Of a stretch of 64,000 nt of DNA, positions 20,962 through 30,490 are shown one piece after another. The position numbers were made by a program, and so were the translations under genes. The notes below the pieces were generated by a model. It ran no database searches. It saw only the letters and a list, made by a program, of their open reading frames with translations, and was not told the origin of the DNA. Source of the DNA: Pseudalkalibacillus decolorationis. Its GTDB lineage: Bacteria > Bacillota > Bacilli > Bacillales > Fictibacillaceae. The stretch spans positions 10,652 through 74,651 of the forward strand of contig NZ_JANHJQ010000014.1 of NCBI RefSeq assembly GCF_024609785.1, given 5' to 3'. How positions within the stretch are numbered: position 1 is the stretch's first letter; each line of letters starts with the position of its first letter.

Positions 20962-22090
20962 CTTTGTTACGATCCTCCAACAGAAGAGAAACGATATAAG
21001 TTGGATTTGCTTCGATAATATCATCGGGAACGTTTTGTCCCGTTGTTATATAAGCGACATCCAAGCCAGTATTGTCAATAACATTGAAGAGGTCGCCAAA
21101 TGTATCCGTTTCATCTTTCTTTGTAAAAACAAGCTTATGAATCGGAACCTCCGTAAATTGATTAATAACCTGGAGCATATCTGGAAGCTTTGAAGTGAGA
21201 GATAAGACTAAGTAGTTTTCCATTTCTGTATCAAAATGAATGATTTCCTTTAAAGCTTGTACATATTGACAATCCTTAAAGTTTCTACCGGCTGAGTCAA
21301 CAAATATAATATCGAAGTCAGCAAATTTTTGTTTTGCTCGTTTAAAATCGTCACTGTTGTAGGCGACCTCGATCGGAATATTTAACAGCTCTGCGTAAGT
21401 TTTCAATTGGTCAATCGCCGCAATTCTATATGTATCTGTCGTTATCATCGCTGCTTTTTTCTTTTTATTTAGTACTGTATCTGCAGCAATCTTGGCAATC
21501 GTCGTCGTTTTTCCGACCCCTGTTGGTCCAATTAAATTCAAATATTTCTTCTCATAATTAAATTCGCCAAACCTGTAGTCTGATAACAATTGTAAAAGGC
21601 AATCCTCAAGCCATTTTTCTGTTGACCTTTTTGCTTCGACATCCGATTCTGCTTGGTACCATTTTCGCAGCATTTGGTCAATCAGTTTTCTACGTAATTC
21701 TGACTGGAATCCTTGCGTGATAAGCCATTTATTTATACCCTCTATTGGGTGTGGTAATCCCGGTAATGGACCCTGATGATCAGTCTCCCCTTTTACCGTT
21801 TTTTCCCTGTTCTGAATTCGATCATTGACAACAGCCGTTTCAATCACATGACTGTTATCTTCTACTGGAGCAGTAGGTCGTTTTTTGTTTGGTTTTATTG
21901 TTTCCATTTGCGTATACGGGTCAGGATCATGGGCAGCAATCACTTCTAACGCCGGCTTTGTGAAAAAACCGAAAAATCCTCCTGTGCGAATCTCCTTTGA
22001 GTTGAGGATGACCCCATCGTTTCCAAAGTCCTCTCTAATTCGCTTCATCGCTTCAGGCATTGTTAGGGCTATGTATTTTTTTATTTTCAT
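20954..22090 (-). CDS. flhF: Flagellar biosynthesis GTPase FlhF (SRP family)
   Basis: SRP-type GTPase involved in flagellar placement. 378 residues: N-terminal basic region MKIKKYIALTMPEAMKRIRE; a variable linker; NG domain with G1 [13 protein letters not shown], the TTDTYRIAAIDQLKTYA substrate loop, G3 VDSAGRN and G4 TKKDET. The first ATG overlaps the flhA stop (ATGA). Confidence 0.97.
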   Translation of the reverse strand: MKIKKYIALTMPEAMKRIREDFGNDGVILNSKEIRTGGFFGFFTKPALEVIAAHDPDPYTQMETIKPNKKRPTAPVEDNSHVIETAVVNDRIQNREKTVKGETDHQGPLPGLPHPIEGINKWLITQGFQSELRRKLIDQMLRKWYQAESDVEAKRSTEKWLEDCLLQLLSDYRFGEFNYEKKYLNLIGPTGVGKTTTIAKIAADTVLNKKKKAAMITTDTYRIAAIDQLKTYAELLNIPIEVAYNSDDFKRAKQKFADFDIIFVDSAGRNFKDCQYVQALKEIIHFDTEMENYLVLSLTSKLPDMLQVINQFTEVPIHKLVFTKKDETDTFGDLFNVIDNTGLDVAYITTGQNVPDDIIEANPTYIVSLLLEDRNKDV

Positions 22091-24123
22091 GATGCATTCA
22101 CCACGCCTATACTTTGGACTTCTAAACTCGGTTCAAGCTCGTTGTACGATAAGACAATAACATCAGGTAGATAGCGCTCAATTAACTGCCGGACATACAT
22201 GCGAACAGCAGGAGAACATAAAAGTACATTCATTGGATTAACCTCATTTACCCGCTTGATTTCACTTGTAATCGAATCAAAAATAAGTTGAGAATCATTT
22301 GGATCCATCGATAAATAATTCCCATGCTCCGTCTGTTGGATCGACTCTGCAATTTTCTTTTCAATTTTCCCCGAGAGTGTGATCACTTTTAATGAGTCTT
22401 GATTATCACCGAACTGTTTAGAGATTTGTCTTGATAATGACTGGCGGACGTATTCGGTTAGAAGATCCGTATCCTTTGTCATTTGTCCGTAATCGGCAAG
22501 CGTTTCAAATATAATCGGTAAATTTCGAATCGAAATATTTTCTTTAAGTAACTTGGTTAAGACTTTCTGGATTTCTCCAGTCGATAATGGGTCTGGAGTA
22601 ACATCCTCTACGAGTGCTGTATGCGTTTCTTTCAGGTGCTCAACAAGTTGTTTCACTTCTTGTCTACCAAGTAATTCATGTGCGTGCCTTTTAATGATCT
22701 CAGTTAAATGGGTCGATACAACGGATGGCGGGTCAACGACTGTGTACCCTGACAACTCCGCCCTTTCCTTCTGTTTCTCTGGAATCCACAGTGCCGGAAG
22801 ACCAAATGCAGGCTCAACTGTTTCTATCCCTTCAATTCCTCCATCTTCCACACCAGGTGACATTGCAAGGTAGTGATCAAGTAGAAGCTCCCCTTTAGCA
22901 AGCTCATTTCCTTTGATTTTGATACGATATTCATTTGGTTGAAGCTGAATGTTATCCCGAATCCGAACAACCGGAACAACTAATCCGAGTTCAAGAGCTA
23001 ATTGTCTACGAATCATGACAATACGATCTAGCAGATCTCCGCCTTCGCTTGTATCAGCTAATGGAATCAAGCTGTAGCCGAACTCAAACTCAATTGGATC
23101 GACCTGAAGTAAACTGACCACACTTTCGGGGCTTTTAAATTCTTCAGTCTGAATCTCATCCTCTACCACTTCTTCCGATTCGATACGTTTACTTTCAATT
23201 CGACCCAACTGATAGCCACCATAAACTAATAGTCCCGCAATTGGCAGTGTGTAGATTTGATAAATGGGTGTAAATACCCCGAGTAAAAAGATAGCACCAG
23301 CAGCGATATAAAGCATTTTTGGAAAGGCAAGAAGTTGCTTTGTAATGTCTTGTCCAAGGTTTCCATCAGATGCTGCACGAGTAACAATAATTCCAGTTGC
23401 AGTTGAGATAATAAGTGCTGGTATTTGACTTACTAAGCCATCACCGACTGTTAGCAATGTATAGGTAGAAGAAGAATCAGCTAACGACATCCCTTGCTGC
23501 ACCATACCGATAATAATTCCAAAGATCATATTGATGATAACGATAATAATTCCCGCAATGGCGTCACCCTTTACAAATTTACTCGCTCCATCCATTGCTC
23601 CGTAGAAATCTGCCTCCTGTTCAATCTTTTGTCGACGGTCTCGAGCTTCTCGATCAGAAATCAGCCCTGCGTTTAGATCTGCATCAATACTCATCTGTTT
23701 ACCTGGCATCGCATCGAGTGTAAAACGTGCTGCTACCTCCGAGACCCGCTCTGACCCTTTTGTAATAACAACAAATTGGATTATGACTAGTATGACGAAT
23801 ACGACAAAACCTACTAGTACATTCCCGGCGACAACAAAGGAACCAAACGTATGAACAACGTTTCCAGCATCTCCTTCACTCAAAATAGCTCGTGTAGTGG
23901 ATACATTCAGACCTAACCGAAATAAGGTCACAAGTAACAGCAATGAAGGGAAGATAGAGAACTGTAAAGGTTCATGAGTATTCATCGCAATTAAAATGAT
24001 TAATAATGCGAGAGAAATATTTGTGATAATTAAGAAGTCCAGCATCCAAGAAGGAAGCGGAATAATTAACATAGTTATAATTAATAAAACACTTATGAGA
24101 ACGGCTAAATCTCTTGGCTTCAT
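22087..24123 (-). CDS. flhA: Flagellar export gate protein FlhA
   Basis: Nonameric gate of the flagellar type III export apparatus. 678 residues: about eight membrane helices in the first half with the FHIPEP-family segment around ARFTLDAMPGKQMSIDADLN, then a large cytoplasmic domain containing WIPEKQKERAELSGYTVVDP and LVEHLKETHTALVEDV. The ATG follows GAAAGGAG. It is separated from flhB by 279 bases holding repeat R1, whereas in B. subtilis the two genes are nearly adjacent. Confidence 0.98.
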   Translation of the reverse strand: MKPRDLAVLISVLLIITMLIIPLPSWMLDFLIITNISLALLIILIAMNTHEPLQFSIFPSLLLLVTLFRLGLNVSTTRAILSEGDAGNVVHTFGSFVVAGNVLVGFVVFVILVIIQFVVITKGSERVSEVAARFTLDAMPGKQMSIDADLNAGLISDREARDRRQKIEQEADFYGAMDGASKFVKGDAIAGIIIVIINMIFGIIIGMVQQGMSLADSSSTYTLLTVGDGLVSQIPALIISTATGIIVTRAASDGNLGQDITKQLLAFPKMLYIAAGAIFLLGVFTPIYQIYTLPIAGLLVYGGYQLGRIESKRIESEEVVEDEIQTEEFKSPESVVSLLQVDPIEFEFGYSLIPLADTSEGGDLLDRIVMIRRQLALELGLVVPVVRIRDNIQLQPNEYRIKIKGNELAKGELLLDHYLAMSPGVEDGGIEGIETVEPAFGLPALWIPEKQKERAELSGYTVVDPPSVVSTHLTEIIKRHAHELLGRQEVKQLVEHLKETHTALVEDVTPDPLSTGEIQKVLTKLLKENISIRNLPIIFETLADYGQMTKDTDLLTEYVRQSLSRQISKQFGDNQDSLKVITLSGKIEKKIAESIQQTEHGNYLSMDPNDSQLIFDSITSEIKRVNEVNPMNVLLCSPAVRMYVRQLIERYLPDVIVLSYNELEPSLEVQSIGVVNAS

Positions 24124-24154
24124 TGCTGTACTCTCCTTTCCTTCTAATTATGCA

Positions 24155-24322
24155 AGAAAAGCGCAAGCGCCCTGGGTAGCCACGAAGGTCACTGGAAGGC
24201 CACTGAGGAGGCTCGAACCAAACTCTGTTTGGTCCTGCGTGGGAATACACCTGATGTAAATCAGTGTGTTGCCGCCGGAAGGGGACTGAAGTGATCCGAG
24301 TGGCTGGGCGCTGGAGCTAGAC
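24155..24322. repeat. Interspersed repeat R1, copy 1 (inside the flagellar operon)
   Basis: The ends GAAAAGCGCAAGCGCCCTG and CTGGGCGCTGGAGCTAGAC match the ends of the copy at 60866-60985 in the same orientation and are partly inverted to each other (AGCGCCC/GGGCGCT). The interior differs between copies and is rich in hairpins (CCAAACTCTGTTTGG; CACCTGATG...CATCAG-like pieces). Similarity extends to a right-hand ACTTTCTTACCT near 24349. It fills most of the 279-base flhB-flhA gap and has no ORF. I recognise the GGGCGCTGGAGCTAGAC end as common in Bacillaceae intergenic regions, from general knowledge. Confidence 0.8.
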
Positions 24323-24402
24323 ATTGCCTCTCTGCATCAAAATTCTATACTTTCTTACCTCTTTAGAAAACTTACCTACCAATGGGATACTCCGATAAAA
24401 GC

Positions 24403-25485
24403 TCAAACCAGTTTTTTTAACCGATATACATATGCAAGGACCTCTGCCACCGCCTTAAATAACGATTCAGGTACCATGTCTCCAATCTCTGTTTGATCGT
24501 ATAAAGAGCGAGCAAGCGGTCGATTCTCTATTGTGAAAATATCGTTGTGTTTAGCAATTTCACGGATTTTTAATGCAATATAATCGACACCTTTAGCAAC
24601 AACGATTGGGGCATCCATTTTGTCATCATCATATTTTAATGCGATTGCATAATGGGTTGGGTTTGTTATGATGACGTCTGCTTTTGGAACTTCCTGCATC
24701 ATCCTTTGCATCGCCATTTGTCGTTGTTTTTCCTTAATACGAGACTTAATTAACGGATCCCCCTCCATCTTCTTATACTCGTCCTTTAAATCTTGCTTAC
24801 TCATACGGATGCTTTTCTCAAAATCGAATTTCTGATACATGTAATCGAGAATAGCCAAGAAAATAAGCAGAACTGATGCGGCAAGACCCATTTGAATTGT
24901 TAATTTGCCGATAATCATTAATGCTTGCTCTACTGTCGCGTGTGATAGTAAAATCAATTTTTCTCGATTCATCCATAAAACTAGGAAGGTAACAAATCCT
25001 ACAAGTGAAATCTTAAGAATCGATTTGATTAACTCGACGATGGCTCTCATTGAATAAATTCGCTTGAAACCTTGCAGTGGATTAATACGTTCTAATTTCA
25101 TTAGTAAGGGATCCGTTGAAAAAAGGAACCCAATCTGAAGATAATTTGCAGCTACTCCTGAAACCATAGCTACTAATAGAATCGGTGCTACAATCTGTGC
25201 TGCTTGTATCGATAAAGATGACATGACTTGTTGAGTGTTTTCGGTTGTGACATCATAGTGAATGAAATCTCGAAAACTTATTATATAGATCTTCAACATA
25301 ATGTCGAACATATAGGGGCCAATCATCCACAGAAATAAGAAAACTAGTAATAATATAATGGCCGTATTCACATCTCCAGATTTAGCAACTTGACCTTTGG
25401 TACGACTCTCTCGTCGTTTTTTCGGTGTTGCTTGTTCTGTTTTTTCCTGTGAAAAATATTGGAGATCAAGCTGTAAATAAGACAT
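24403..25485 (-). CDS. flhB: Flagellar export switch protein FlhB
   Basis: Substrate-specificity switch of flagellar export. 360 residues: four membrane helices in the first 210 residues and a cytoplasmic domain with the self-cleavage site NPTH (VIITNPTHYAIALKYD). The cleavable switch works with FliK at hook completion. The ATG follows GGTGGA. It lies two bases after fliR. Confidence 0.98.
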   Translation of the reverse strand: MSYLQLDLQYFSQEKTEQATPKKRRESRTKGQVAKSGDVNTAIILLLVFLFLWMIGPYMFDIMLKIYIISFRDFIHYDVTTENTQQVMSSLSIQAAQIVAPILLVAMVSGVAANYLQIGFLFSTDPLLMKLERINPLQGFKRIYSMRAIVELIKSILKISLVGFVTFLVLWMNREKLILLSHATVEQALMIIGKLTIQMGLAASVLLIFLAILDYMYQKFDFEKSIRMSKQDLKDEYKKMEGDPLIKSRIKEKQRQMAMQRMMQEVPKADVIITNPTHYAIALKYDDDKMDAPIVVAKGVDYIALKIREIAKHNDIFTIENRPLARSLYDQTEIGDMVPESLFKAVAEVLAYVYRLKKLV

Positions 25486-25487
25486 CT

Positions 25488-26267
25488 TTATGGTCCACCA
25501 ATCAGGTTCATCATTTTTTTCATTACGGAAAGCATATCGACATAAAGACCTTCAACAACCTGAAAAATGATTGATATAGTGAGTAGCAATACGAATAAAC
25601 TAACAGCGATTTTCAATGGTAATCCTATGATAAAAACATTCACTTGCGGCACAGTTCTGGAAATAATTCCGAGTGCTAAGTCTACAAGGAAGAGACAACC
25701 TACAACAGGCATCGCAATTTGAAACGCAATGTAGAACATACGACTAATCGTCTCCACGACCAGATGTGCAACATCACCCTGAATGAGAAACGTCATTTGC
25801 CAACCGTCAATTGGTACGAGCTGGTAGCTCTGAAAGATTCCATTAAGTAACATATGATGTGCATCAATAGATAACAAGAACAGAATCGCTAAAATATATA
25901 GATACCGCCCAATAAGAGGCGATTGGATCCCCGTCTGAGGGTCAAAGACATTCGCCATCGCAAACCCCATTTGTAGATCGATAAAACCACCTGCTACTTG
26001 CAAGGCATAAAGTAAAATCGATGCAATAAACCCGATACTAAGTCCGACCAACAATTCCTTAATAATATAGAAGAGATAATAGCCATCTATTTCAATTGTT
26101 GGATCTGGAATCATGACGATTACAAAAAAAGATAGAATAAGCGAAAGCCCAAGTTTATGAATCGTCGGAATGTTTTTATATGAAAAAATTGGGACTGTAG
26201 CGAAAAATCCTGTAATCCTTACTAAAATTAATAGAAAAGACGGTATACTGTTAACAAACTCTACCAT
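25488..26267 (-). CDS. fliR: Flagellar export protein FliR
   Basis: Integral membrane component of the FliPQR export channel. 259 residues with about six hydrophobic segments; the family pattern is seen in LLLVRITGF-like, QVAGGFIDLQMGFAMANVFD and LPLKIAVSLFVLLL stretches. Between fliQ (4 bases) and flhB (2 bases). Confidence 0.96.
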   Translation of the reverse strand: MVEFVNSIPSFLLILVRITGFFATVPIFSYKNIPTIHKLGLSLILSFFVIVMIPDPTIEIDGYYLFYIIKELLVGLSIGFIASILLYALQVAGGFIDLQMGFAMANVFDPQTGIQSPLIGRYLYILAILFLLSIDAHHMLLNGIFQSYQLVPIDGWQMTFLIQGDVAHLVVETISRMFYIAFQIAMPVVGCLFLVDLALGIISRTVPQVNVFIIGLPLKIAVSLFVLLLTISIIFQVVEGLYVDMLSVMKKMMNLIGGP

Positions 26268-26271
26268 TTCA

Positions 26272-26544
26272 TCACAAACCTATATATTCGTTCATATTAC
26301 TGTAGAGTTCATAAGTGAATGTGACCATTTCAGTTAACATCCATGGACCGAAAAAGATAAGCGCAACGAGCACGGCTACAATCTTTGGTATAAATGCAAG
26401 TGTTTGTTCTTGTATTTGAGTGGTTGCCTGAAAAACACTGACAAGCAGACCAACCGCAAGAGCAAGAATTAACAGCGGACCACTTACTAGTAACGTTGTG
26501 TATACACCCTTTTCTGCTAAAGAAATAATAAATTGCGAATCCAT
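26272..26544 (-). CDS. fliQ: Flagellar export protein FliQ
   Basis: Small channel subunit, 90 residues with two membrane helices (LLVSGPLLILALAVGLLVSV and a second near 55-75) joined by the conserved QATTQIQEQTLAFIPKI loop. Between fliP and fliR. Confidence 0.97.
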   Translation of the reverse strand: MDSQFIISLAEKGVYTTLLVSGPLLILALAVGLLVSVFQATTQIQEQTLAFIPKIVAVLVALIFFGPWMLTEMVTFTYELYSNMNEYIGL

Positions 26545-26565
26545 TTGTGCACCTTCTTCTTCGAT

Positions 26566-27240
26566 CTAATAACTTTCAAGAAGTGAACGAACGATTAAAT
26601 ACCATCCATCAACAAGAATAAATAACAGTATTTTAAAAGGTAACGAAATCATAACAGGCGGAAGCATCATCATACCCATCGCCATTAAAACACTGGCTAC
26701 AATCATGTCAATAACGAGAAACGGTACAAAAATCATGAAGCCCATTTGAAAAGCTGTTTTCATTTCACTAATTGCAAACGCTGGTACAAGTGTCGTCAGG
26801 GGAATGTCCTTCACAGATTCGGGACGTTCTTCTCCTGTATATTCCATAAACAATGCCAAATCCTTTTGGCGTGTATGATTTGCCATAAACTCTTTTATCG
26901 GAATACTTGCTCGGTCAAACGCTTCTTCCTGCCCAATCTCACCATCAATAAATGGTGTTAATGCTTTATCATTAACCTCAGAGAGAATCGGTCCCATAAT
27001 AAAGAAAGTTAGAAATAACGCAAGGCCAATTAATACTTGATTTGGTGGCATTTGTTGTGTAGCCAACCCTGTACGGACGAAAGATAAAACAATAATAATA
27101 CGTGTAAAAGAGGTCATTAAAACAAGAAACGCAGGTGCCAGTGAAAGAACAGTCAGCAGTAAAAGTAATCGTACGGTAGTCGCTACACCATCTGGACTAC
27201 TGTTTACTATCTCATTACCAATCCCTGGTAGTTCGATCAT
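26566..27240 (-). CDS. fliP: Flagellar export protein FliP
   Basis: Core subunit of the export channel. 224 residues, with LLLTVLSLAPAFLVLMTSF and RTGLATQQMPPNQVLIGLAL as family signatures and a C-terminal MMMLPPVMISLPFKILLF. No separate cleavable signal peptide is evident, as in B. subtilis. The ATG follows AAGGAG and the start overlaps the end of fliO by 26 bases. Confidence 0.97.
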   Translation of the reverse strand: MIELPGIGNEIVNSSPDGVATTVRLLLLLTVLSLAPAFLVLMTSFTRIIIVLSFVRTGLATQQMPPNQVLIGLALFLTFFIMGPILSEVNDKALTPFIDGEIGQEEAFDRASIPIKEFMANHTRQKDLALFMEYTGEERPESVKDIPLTTLVPAFAISEMKTAFQMGFMIFVPFLVIDMIVASVLMAMGMMMLPPVMISLPFKILLFILVDGWYLIVRSLLESY

Positions 27241-27904
27241 CTCTTTGCTCCTTTTTCATCGTTTCTTCATAGATTGCCATTCGGCCTTTACTTGCTTCAT
27301 CTAATCGTTTCTTGAATGTTTCTTGAAAACTACTAGTATTGACCGATTTCACTTTGAAGCGGTTGTTAACCCAATTGAGTAAGCCACTTTTAAAAGGCTT
27401 AGAACTACTACTTGTTTCAAACTGGGATAATAAACCTTTTAAATCTTCTTCATTATTGATCTCTTTGATCAACGATACATTCTCACCTACACCTAAGACC
27501 AACACGGTTTTCCCCACTTTAACCATTTGAACAGAGCGTTGATGACCGAGCATTGCACCGCCTAGTGTTTGAATCCCTTTCCCTTGTTGAACGACCTGAG
27601 TTCGTTTATGTAACAATTTGAGAACAAGAATTAGTAATCCGACGACAAATACAAGTGCAAATAGGACCTTTATGGTAGTTGAGAAAGTGGATGTATCACC
27701 CTTACTCTTTGATGGTGGTGTATCCTTCGTTTTCGACTTTAAGGGTACTTGGGTGTCATCTTTATTTTGCTTTATACACTCATTAACCATCTCACAGCCT
27801 GCTGTTTGATGGGTGGTAGCGTATCCGTTTTCCGCTAACCCTCCAAGCCCTACAAAAAGGAATAGGAGGATCAGCAATATTTGTTTGAAAATCACAACAA
27901 GCAT
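27215..27904 (-). CDS. fliO: Flagellar biosynthetic protein FliO (FliZ of B. subtilis)
   Basis: Assembly factor for the FliP ring. After moving the start to the ATG at 27904 (four bases after the cheY stop) it has 229 residues: a signal peptide (MLVVIFKQILLILLFLFVG), a hydrophilic extracellular segment of about 50 residues, one membrane helix (VLFALVFVVGLLILVLKLL), then the conserved FliO core GGAMLGHQRSVQMVKVGKTV and VLGVGENVSLIKEI. The longest reading (27940) would add 12 basic residues overlapping cheY. Confidence 0.92.
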   Translation of the reverse strand: MLVVIFKQILLILLFLFVGLGGLAENGYATTHQTAGCEMVNECIKQNKDDTQVPLKSKTKDTPPSKSKGDTSTFSTTIKVLFALVFVVGLLILVLKLLHKRTQVVQQGKGIQTLGGAMLGHQRSVQMVKVGKTVLVLGVGENVSLIKEINNEEDLKGLLSQFETSSSSKPFKSGLLNWVNNRFKVKSVNTSSFQETFKKRLDEASKGRMAIYEETMKKEQRDDRTTRDW

Positions 27905-27908
27905 CTGC

Positions 27909-28274
27909 TTATGCTTCCAGCGTCTTCTTAATCGCTTCAAGAACTCGATCTGCCTGGAAAGGTTTCACGATAAAATCTTTTGCTCCTGCTTGTATGGCAT
28001 CAATAACCATCGCCTGTTGTCCCATTGCTGAACACATAATGACTTTCGCGTCAGCATTCACAGCTCGAATTTCTTTAAGTGCTGTAATCCCATCCATTTC
28101 CGGCATTGTGATATCCATTGTTACGAGGTCTGGCGTATGTTCCTTGTATAGCTCAACTGCTTGAGCTCCATCACTTGCCTCTCCAACAATTTCGTATCCG
28201 TTTTTCACTAAAATATCTTTGATCATCATTCTCATAAATGCTGCATCATCTACAATTACTATACGGTTTGCCAT
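27909..28274 (-). CDS. cheY: Chemotaxis response regulator CheY
   Basis: Single receiver domain of 121 residues. Phospho-acceptor Asp54 in VTMDITMPEMDG; acidic pair Asp9-Asp10; Thr/Ser switch in MCSAMGQ; Lys in FIVKPFQ. CheY-P binds FliM and FliY and promotes counter-clockwise rotation in Bacillus. Located between fliY and fliO, as in B. subtilis. Confidence 0.98.
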   Translation of the reverse strand: MANRIVIVDDAAFMRMMIKDILVKNGYEIVGEASDGAQAVELYKEHTPDLVTMDITMPEMDGITALKEIRAVNADAKVIMCSAMGQQAMVIDAIQAGAKDFIVKPFQADRVLEAIKKTLEA

Positions 28275-28292
28275 GTTTTCTTTCCCCCTGAA

Positions 28293-29450
28293 TTATTGCA
28301 ATTTTTCTAAACGATCTTTTTGACTAATAATTTCTGTTACTCTGACACCAAAGTTCTCATCAATTACAACAACCTCGCCTTTTGCGATTAGCTTCTGATT
28401 AACCAAAATATCCACTGGTTCCCCTGCGAGTTTGTCGAGCTCAATGATCGATCCTTGAGACATTTCGAGAATGTCCTTGACTGACCTCTTCGTTCGCCCA
28501 AGTTCAACAGTTACCTGTAACGGAATATCCAGTAACATGTCGAGATTTTTTCGGTTTACAGAAACAGCTTCCGCTTCAGAAAAATCCGAAAAGGCAGCGG
28601 GCTGTACATTCACTTCTCTACGATTGGAAGGAGAAGTCAACTCATGAAGCGCTTCCTGATTTCTTACCGTAGGTGCGTTATGGTGGCTATCTAGTTGAAT
28701 TTGGTCTATTCCCCCTAACGTCTTGGAACTGTAAGTTTCTGAGGCTGTCCCTTTGTTTTCTTCGATAATTGGCTCTTCAGTTCTACCCGGATTCATTAAT
28801 TCCTCAACAAGTTGTTTAGCGAATTGGATCGGCACAAGCTGCATCAGATTGGAATCGATCAAATCCCCCACTTTGAGATTGAAAGAAACTTTAACAAGAA
28901 TCTCCTCATCAGGAATGTGTTCTGTGCCTTTGTTTTCTTCAACATGCATCATATCGATTTTAGGTGGAGAAATATCAACTCGTTTATTAAAAACGGTCGA
29001 CATCGAAGTGGAGGCAGAACCCATCATCTGATTCATGGCTTCCTGTACTGCACTTAGATGTAGTTCTCCTAGTTCACCTTGTGGGTTTCTTCCATCACCA
29101 CCAAGCATTAGGTCCGCAATTATTTGAGCATCTGAGGTTTTGATAACGAGTAGATTCGAACCGATAAACCCATCTGTATAGCTCACCAAAACAGCTACAT
29201 GTGGTTGTGGAAACTCGTCGGAGAGTCTATCACGCTTAACAACAGAAACGTCTGGAGTAGTAATTTCGACCTTTTGATTCAGCAATGTAGAAAGAGCAGT
29301 TGCAGCACTACCAAAAGAAATGTTTCCAACCTCACCGATCGCATCCCGCTCAATTGCCGTGAGAAGCTCTTCAACCGATTGCTCCTTTTCATCATTTCCT
29401 CCATTTAGCAGCGCATCGATCTCTGCCTGGGAAAGCATATTATCACTCAT
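28293..29450 (-). CDS. fliY: Flagellar C-ring protein and CheY-P phosphatase FliY
   Basis: Switch component found in Bacillus-type motors. 385 residues: an N-terminal CheY-P binding peptide (MLSQAEIDALLNGG), a CheC-like phosphatase domain with two active helices (EVGNISFGSAATALSTLL and VQEAMNQMMGSASTSM), a Ser/Thr/Asn-rich linker and a C-terminal SpoA (FliN) domain (PLQVTVELGRTKRSVKDIL). The AGGAGG sits nine bases before the ATG at 29450; upstream Mets of the longest reading (29480) are unlikely. It overlaps the fliM stop by 8 bases. Confidence 0.97.
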   Translation of the reverse strand: MSDNMLSQAEIDALLNGGNDEKEQSVEELLTAIERDAIGEVGNISFGSAATALSTLLNQKVEITTPDVSVVKRDRLSDEFPQPHVAVLVSYTDGFIGSNLLVIKTSDAQIIADLMLGGDGRNPQGELGELHLSAVQEAMNQMMGSASTSMSTVFNKRVDISPPKIDMMHVEENKGTEHIPDEEILVKVSFNLKVGDLIDSNLMQLVPIQFAKQLVEELMNPGRTEEPIIEENKGTASETYSSKTLGGIDQIQLDSHHNAPTVRNQEALHELTSPSNRREVNVQPAAFSDFSEAEAVSVNRKNLDMLLDIPLQVTVELGRTKRSVKDILEMSQGSIIELDKLAGEPVDILVNQKLIAKGEVVVIDENFGVRVTEIISQKDRLEKLQ

Positions 29451-30438
29451 TACCATCTTCCTCCTCATTAAAGTCATCAAGAATTTGTATAGCCATTCGA
29501 TTCTTCAACTTACCTGGTTGTCCAAGAAATTTTTTCTTCCCCTGGACACTGATTGACAATGGATTTTTTATCTTCTGATCTAGCTCTAACACATCATGGA
29601 CAGTCATCGATAAAAATTCCTGAATCGAAATTTGGCACTGACCTAGTTCAGCAGAAAGTGGTAATTGTGCCTTTTTTACCCGACTCTCTAATTTCTCTAT
29701 TTCTTCTGGTAGTCTTGTCTTCTGTTTCTTTTGCATCCAATGGTGTACCGAAAGCTTAGGAATTATTGGTTCAAGAACAACATGAGGCAAACATATATTG
29801 ATCATTCCACTTGTCTCACCTATAGTCGTCGTTAACGAAATGACAACAACCGTCTCGTTTGGAGACACCATTTGTAAAAATTGTGGGTTCACCTCAAAGT
29901 CGACCATATTCGGTTCAATTTCCACGATTGTATTCCACGCTTCACCGAAGCTATCTAATGCTCTTTCAAATAATTGATTCATAATCCGGATTTCAATCTC
30001 TGTTAAACGATCAACTTTGTTCATCCCCATACCCTGTCCACCAAGCACCCTGTCAAGCATTGCATATGCAATATTAGGGTTTATTTCGATTAATAATCTC
30101 CCTTCAAGCGGGGGTGCTTCGAATAAATTTAGTATTGTCATTTTCGGTATAGAGCGAATAAATTCTTCATACGGGAGCTGATCGACTGAAGCAACTGAAA
30201 TTTGTACATATGTACGCAACTGAGCCGAAAAAAAGGTGGTCAGTAATCGGGCATAATTTTCATGGATCCGTGTAAGACTTCTTACTTGATCTTTTGAAAA
30301 ACGTAACGCACGCTTAAAATCATAAACTCTTACCTTTTTCTCGGTTTCTTCTTTTCGAAGTTCATCAGCATCCATTTCACCTGTTGAAATCGCAGATAAC
30401 AGTGCATCGATCTCATTTTGCGAAAGTACGTCGGCCAA
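29443..30438 (-). CDS. fliM: Flagellar motor switch protein FliM
   Basis: C-ring switch protein. The N-terminal LSQNEIDALLSAI binds CheY-P; the middle domain includes LRFSKDQVRSLTRIHENYAR and GGQGMG; the C-terminal SpoA domain binds FliY. The longest reading starts with GTG at 30447, but GAGGTG fits the TTG at 30438, giving MADVLSQNEIDALL and 331 residues, as in B. subtilis. Confidence 0.97.
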   Translation of the reverse strand: MADVLSQNEIDALLSAISTGEMDADELRKEETEKKVRVYDFKRALRFSKDQVRSLTRIHENYARLLTTFFSAQLRTYVQISVASVDQLPYEEFIRSIPKMTILNLFEAPPLEGRLLIEINPNIAYAMLDRVLGGQGMGMNKVDRLTEIEIRIMNQLFERALDSFGEAWNTIVEIEPNMVDFEVNPQFLQMVSPNETVVVISLTTTIGETSGMINICLPHVVLEPIIPKLSVHHWMQKKQKTRLPEEIEKLESRVKKAQLPLSAELGQCQISIQEFLSMTVHDVLELDQKIKNPLSISVQGKKKFLGQPGKLKNRMAIQILDDFNEEEDGNE

Positions 30439-30490
30439 GAGCCACACCTCATTTCTGCATCAAGTTCTAGTCGTCTTTTAGGAAAGCATT

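Noticed and set aside
24124-24402. tRNA or other standard RNA gene in the flhB-flhA gap
   Set aside because: Hairpins are present but no cloverleaf or acceptor-stem pairing; the sequence is explained by repeat R1.
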